Origin: Picochlorum sp. 'celeri'
Taxonomy: Eukaryota > Chlorophyta > Trebouxiophyceae
DNA length: 64,000 nt
Direction: 5' to 3'
NCBI GenBank assembly: GCA_010909725.1
Contig: JAACMV010000002.1
Coordinates: forward strand, 868,001 to 932,000
Positions 61,337-64,000 of the stretch are shown one piece after another; the first letter of the stretch is position 1; each line of letters opens with the position of its first letter. Under the pieces are notes generated by a model that saw nothing but the letters and a program-made list of their open reading frames with translations, was not told the origin of the DNA and did not search any database. Both the position numbers and the translations under genes were made by a program.

Positions 61337-61660
61337 CCTCCCGATGCGCAGAGGGTGCAACGTCCCATCAATGCCTTCATCCGATGGGTCAAGAGCATTC
61401 AGATACGCATACGAATCGCCATGCAGCAGTGCATCTTGTAGCCTCTTGTTCTGCTATTCAGGAGGCTATGAAAAATCACTGACGGATGGCACGTGTATGC
61501 ACGGAATCCTCTTTGCTTCCATCCATCCCTCGTTGGGTGACATGGCTTTCAATTGGAATGGGAATGTCAACGGGCAGTCATGAATTGAAAACTCATCCAT
61601 GGGGGTTTTAATCATCATTAAAGTATATATGTATTGAGAAAGAAAAACACAGAGACTGCT
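61337..61660. other. Spacer before the MBD4-type gene
   Basis: About 324 bases with short open stretches that may hold a terminal exon of the preceding small gene (to ~61441) and the promoter of the MBD4-like gene. Nothing firm is seen. Confidence 0.35.
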
Positions 61661-62428
61661 ATGATTACGAGGTCCATGGACCTGTGCCCAAAGGGTGGCA
61701 AGGAACGTTTGAAAATTGAGGCCAGAGACAAGAGGATTCGTCGAGCTCGTGAGCAGTCTGTATATCAGCAGGAATGTATGCTGGCTAAAAAGCGTGCTCA
61801 GAGGTCTGTAGAGGTCACGGAGGGGCATGGTGGGGTGGTGAAGAAGCGGAAGCGGAAGAAGAGCAATGGAGGAGAGGGGACAGAGCAGCAGAATGGTTCC
61901 TCCTCAAGGAAGAGATTGGATGATGTTCAGACGAAAAAGGCAAAGGTTGGTGATTCATGGGTTCCTCCTGTTAGCCCATATGGGTTGTTGGAGGAGGAGT
62001 TGTACAAAGATCCATGGAAGTTGCTGGTGTCTTGCATGTTGTTGAACAAGACAACAGCTGTCCAGGTTAGAAGCATTGTATACACGTTGTTCGAGCTATA
62101 TCCTACGCCAGAGAGACTGTGTGATGCAAATATTGATGATTTGGAGCGCATGTTGATGCCTCTTGGGTTATTTCGGAAGAGAGCACAGTCCATCCAGAGG
62201 TTTTCACAGGAATACTTGACCAAGGACTGGAGGGATGATCCTACTCTTCTGTATGGTATTGGAAAGTATGCAAAGGACGCGTATGACATTTTCTGCCTTG
62301 GCAGATGGCGAGAGGTGACTCCCGATGATAAAGATTTACGATTGTATGTGGAGTTTTTGGAGAGGACGGATGGACTGGGTGTGGGGTTTGATAGGTATGA
62401 TGATGATCCCATGGACGAGAGTAGTTGA
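61661..62428 (+). CDS. MBD4: MBD4-type HhH-GPD DNA glycosylase
   Basis: MBD4-family glycosylases remove thymine or uracil from G mismatches arising by 5-methylcytosine or cytosine deamination. The domain spans ~115-235: SPYGLLEEELYKDPWKLLVS, CMLLNKTTAVQVRSIVYTLF, LMPLGLFRKRAQSIQRFSQE, then GIGKYAKDAYDIFCLGRW, which carries the helix-hairpin-helix and the catalytic Asp (human GIGKYGNDSYRIFC). The N-terminal ~105 residues are basic (KKRKRKKSNGG, a nuclear signal); no methyl-CpG-binding domain is present, as in plant MBD4L. The frame opens with TTG at 61634, so the ATG at 61661 is used. About 255 residues. Confidence 0.9.
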   Translation: MITRSMDLCPKGGKERLKIEARDKRIRRAREQSVYQQECMLAKKRAQRSVEVTEGHGGVVKKRKRKKSNGGEGTEQQNGSSSRKRLDDVQTKKAKVGDSWVPPVSPYGLLEEELYKDPWKLLVSCMLLNKTTAVQVRSIVYTLFELYPTPERLCDANIDDLERMLMPLGLFRKRAQSIQRFSQEYLTKDWRDDPTLLYGIGKYAKDAYDIFCLGRWREVTPDDKDLRLYVEFLERTDGLGVGFDRYDDDPMDESS

Positions 62429-62681
62429 TGGGGTGAAGGAACCTGTGCATGCGGGACCCATGGTACTCGTGATATCAGTATGGAAACCTGCGTCACGTGG
62501 CATGGAATGGATTAAAATAATTTTTAATTTCTATTGTGTGCCAAGGATCGGGGTATACGTGGCCATCCCGGGGTGTTGGTTGTGCGACGGTTGACGAGAG
62601 ATTGCGCTCTGTTTCCTTGGGATTGAGGTGCTAGAGACTATAGATTTCATACAGTTATAGAATTTATACTTGGTAAAAAAC

Positions 62682-64000
62682 ATGAATCTGAACTCGAGGG
62701 TTCAAGGTGTCAAGTCTGACTCCATGGTACGTGCAAGGCAGTCTGTTGGTTGGTCAATGGGTTTGCCATTGGCTTCAACGACACACGCATTTGTTGTGTA
62801 TCAACGACTCTCTTTGGTGATATGCAGATGTCGTATTGGAAGTGTGCCCTGAATGATTTCAAGGTGAATCAGCAGGATATTGTCAAGGTGAAGAAGGGTG
62901 CCATGGACCTTGCAAAAGAGTTTGAGAAGATGCTCAAAATGTACGAGAAGCAAGAGCTTTCGAACATTGAGCTTCGAGAAAAATTGAAACGGGTAAGACA
63001 AGAGAAAGAGATGAAGGAGAAGCAAGTCAAGTTGGCTAATCGGACGATTGAAAGGCTTAGTGTGAAGCAGGGAGCAACGGAAGCAGAGGATGCTGTCAAG
63101 GATGCGCAGATTCGTAGAATGGAGAGACGGCTTGCTGCTTTGAAATCATCGGCAGATTTGAAGCAAATGTGTGACGATCTAGAGGTGAGGGTTCGAAGTT
63201 TGGAACAGGATGTTCGAATTCAGGAGCAAAAGGCAGATGATGCAGAGAAAAAGGCACGCGATGCAGAAAGGGAAGTTGCGCTGTTGCAGAGAGGAATACA
63301 GGTTGCTGCCGAGCAGATGACAAAATCGTCTGGGGGTGATGTGTCATCTTCCATGTTGCTTGCTGTGGCAAAAGGGCAGGAGGAGGCAGTGTCATTGTCG
63401 AAAAAGTTGGCAGATTCACAAGAAAAGTTGGAGGATATGTCCAAGGCTTTAGTATCTGCTCGCAAGCATTTGACATCACAGCATGAGGCTTTGATGCGAT
63501 GGAAAGAGTGGGAAGCGGCAGAGGCAAAGAGTAGATTAAGTTTGCAGCAAGAGTTGGATGATGCACGGGCAAAGTTGAAACAGATGGCTGATGAGTCCTC
63601 AAAATTCAATGCAGCATATGCGGATGTAAAAAGGGAGGCGAGCGAGACAAAGTCGGCATTAGAAATGGAAAAGACACTTAGAATAGATCTCGAGAAGAGG
63701 ATGCAGGAGGTGTTGGAGAAACAACAACAACATGGTGCTCGTCTGTTGAACAGAAAGAGTAGCCAGGCATCACCTCCTGTTCCCATGGTGGAGCATCGTC
63801 AGAGTCCAGGAACGCCACCAGATACCATTGAGCATATTGAACGTGAAATGAGAAACTGGAATGAGCACCTCGGTCTAGACAAGAAAACCATGGATACCTC
63901 TAGTAATGTTCACCACAGCTCTCATCACGAGTGCCTGGCCTCGAATGACAAGGGAGACACCCCGGCAGATGTAAAGCCGCCATCACGGGCCATTAGCTTG
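62682..64000 (+). CDS. Long coiled-coil protein, N-terminal part (two exons; cut by right edge)
   Basis: Exon 1 (62682-62726, MNLNSRVQGVKSDSM) ends at a GTACGT donor; exon 2 starts at 62828 after a 101-nt intron and runs open to base 64000 with no stop. The visible 406 residues are almost entirely heptad coiled coil (LAKEFEKMLKMYEKQELSNI, ERRLAALKSSADLKQMCDDL, KKLADSQEKLEDMSKALVSA), followed by a Ser/Pro-rich segment and an Asn/His-rich start of a new part. No motor or membrane feature is seen. A structural role at cytoskeleton, centriole or vesicle is possible but unproven. The start MNLNSRV is the first ATG after the splice context. Confidence 0.68.

Overview
This is a gene-dense eukaryotic nuclear window from a photosynthetic protist. 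Nuclear-encoded organelle-type proteins indicate a plastid: RbfA, an HU-like nucleoid protein, a CYP97A-type carotenoid hydroxylase, a DUF151/UVR nuclease-like protein, a UPF0426-like protein and a (p)ppGpp synthetase. The CYP97A-like sequence, the SHAQKYF MYB, the AP2-like domain, a CHR24-like helicase and many TGTAA motifs just after stop codons favour the green lineage (Viridiplantae). That placement is inference; no species can be named. About 42 to 45 protein genes occur on both strands, usually with short spacers.

Introns are few and short (most about 60-160 nt, one of 262 nt). Donors are GTACGT, GTGCGT or GTATGT and acceptors end in CAG or TAG. Many genes only make sense after splicing. 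I reconstructed splice junctions for ORP, bZIP, SEC14, RAD51C, NDUFA13, RRP45, two secreted proteins, SHAQKYF-MYB, the eS31 fusion, SRD5A, RPF2, ACSL, the ERCC6L/CHR24 helicase, RPN7, an OCP3-like protein and a coiled-coil protein, and, less securely, four small unknown genes. No tRNA, rRNA, transposon or CRISPR array was seen.

Layout. 0-12.8 kb: oxysterol-binding protein (cut by the left edge), bZIP factor, SEC14-like lipid-transfer protein, RbfA, HU, BTB-Kelch protein, purple-acid-phosphatase-like phosphoesterase, Pus1-type pseudouridine synthase, FAM86-type methyltransferase. 12.9-22.4 kb: CYP97A, an AP2/Cys-cluster protein, RAD51C, RluA-type pseudouridine synthase, complex I NDUFA13, exosome RRP45. 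22.7-27.5 kb: two secreted Cys-rich proteins, SHAQKYF-MYB, an unresolved gene and a UPF0426-like protein. 27.5-34.1 kb: Acinus, divergent ubiquitin-like/eS31 fusion, steroid 5-alpha-reductase, RPF2, long-chain acyl-CoA synthetase. 34.2-50.3 kb: secreted Cys-rich protein, NELF-C/D, ERCC6L/CHR24 helicase, DUF151 nuclease, a small unknown, NEMP nuclear-envelope protein, a very large RSH/EF-hand/FHA/HAT-repeat fusion, proteasome RPN7, RAD51D. 50.4-64 kb: secreted glycoprotein, N-myristoylated Cys protein, OCP3-like protein, kinesin-4, BRM-type remodeller, small unknowns, MBD4-type glycosylase and a coiled-coil protein cut by the right edge.

The genes do not form an operon-like pathway. Recurrent themes are ribosome and rRNA biogenesis (RPF2, RRP45, eS31, RbfA, pseudouridine synthases), DNA repair and chromatin (RAD51C, RAD51D, MBD4, ERCC6L, BRM), and organelle function. 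The most unusual items are the RSH-EF-FHA-HAT fusion, the degenerate ubiquitin moiety fused to eS31, a 27-bp palindrome in the Acinus/eS31 divergent promoter, NELF-C/D in a plastid-bearing organism, and the secreted Cys-rich proteins.
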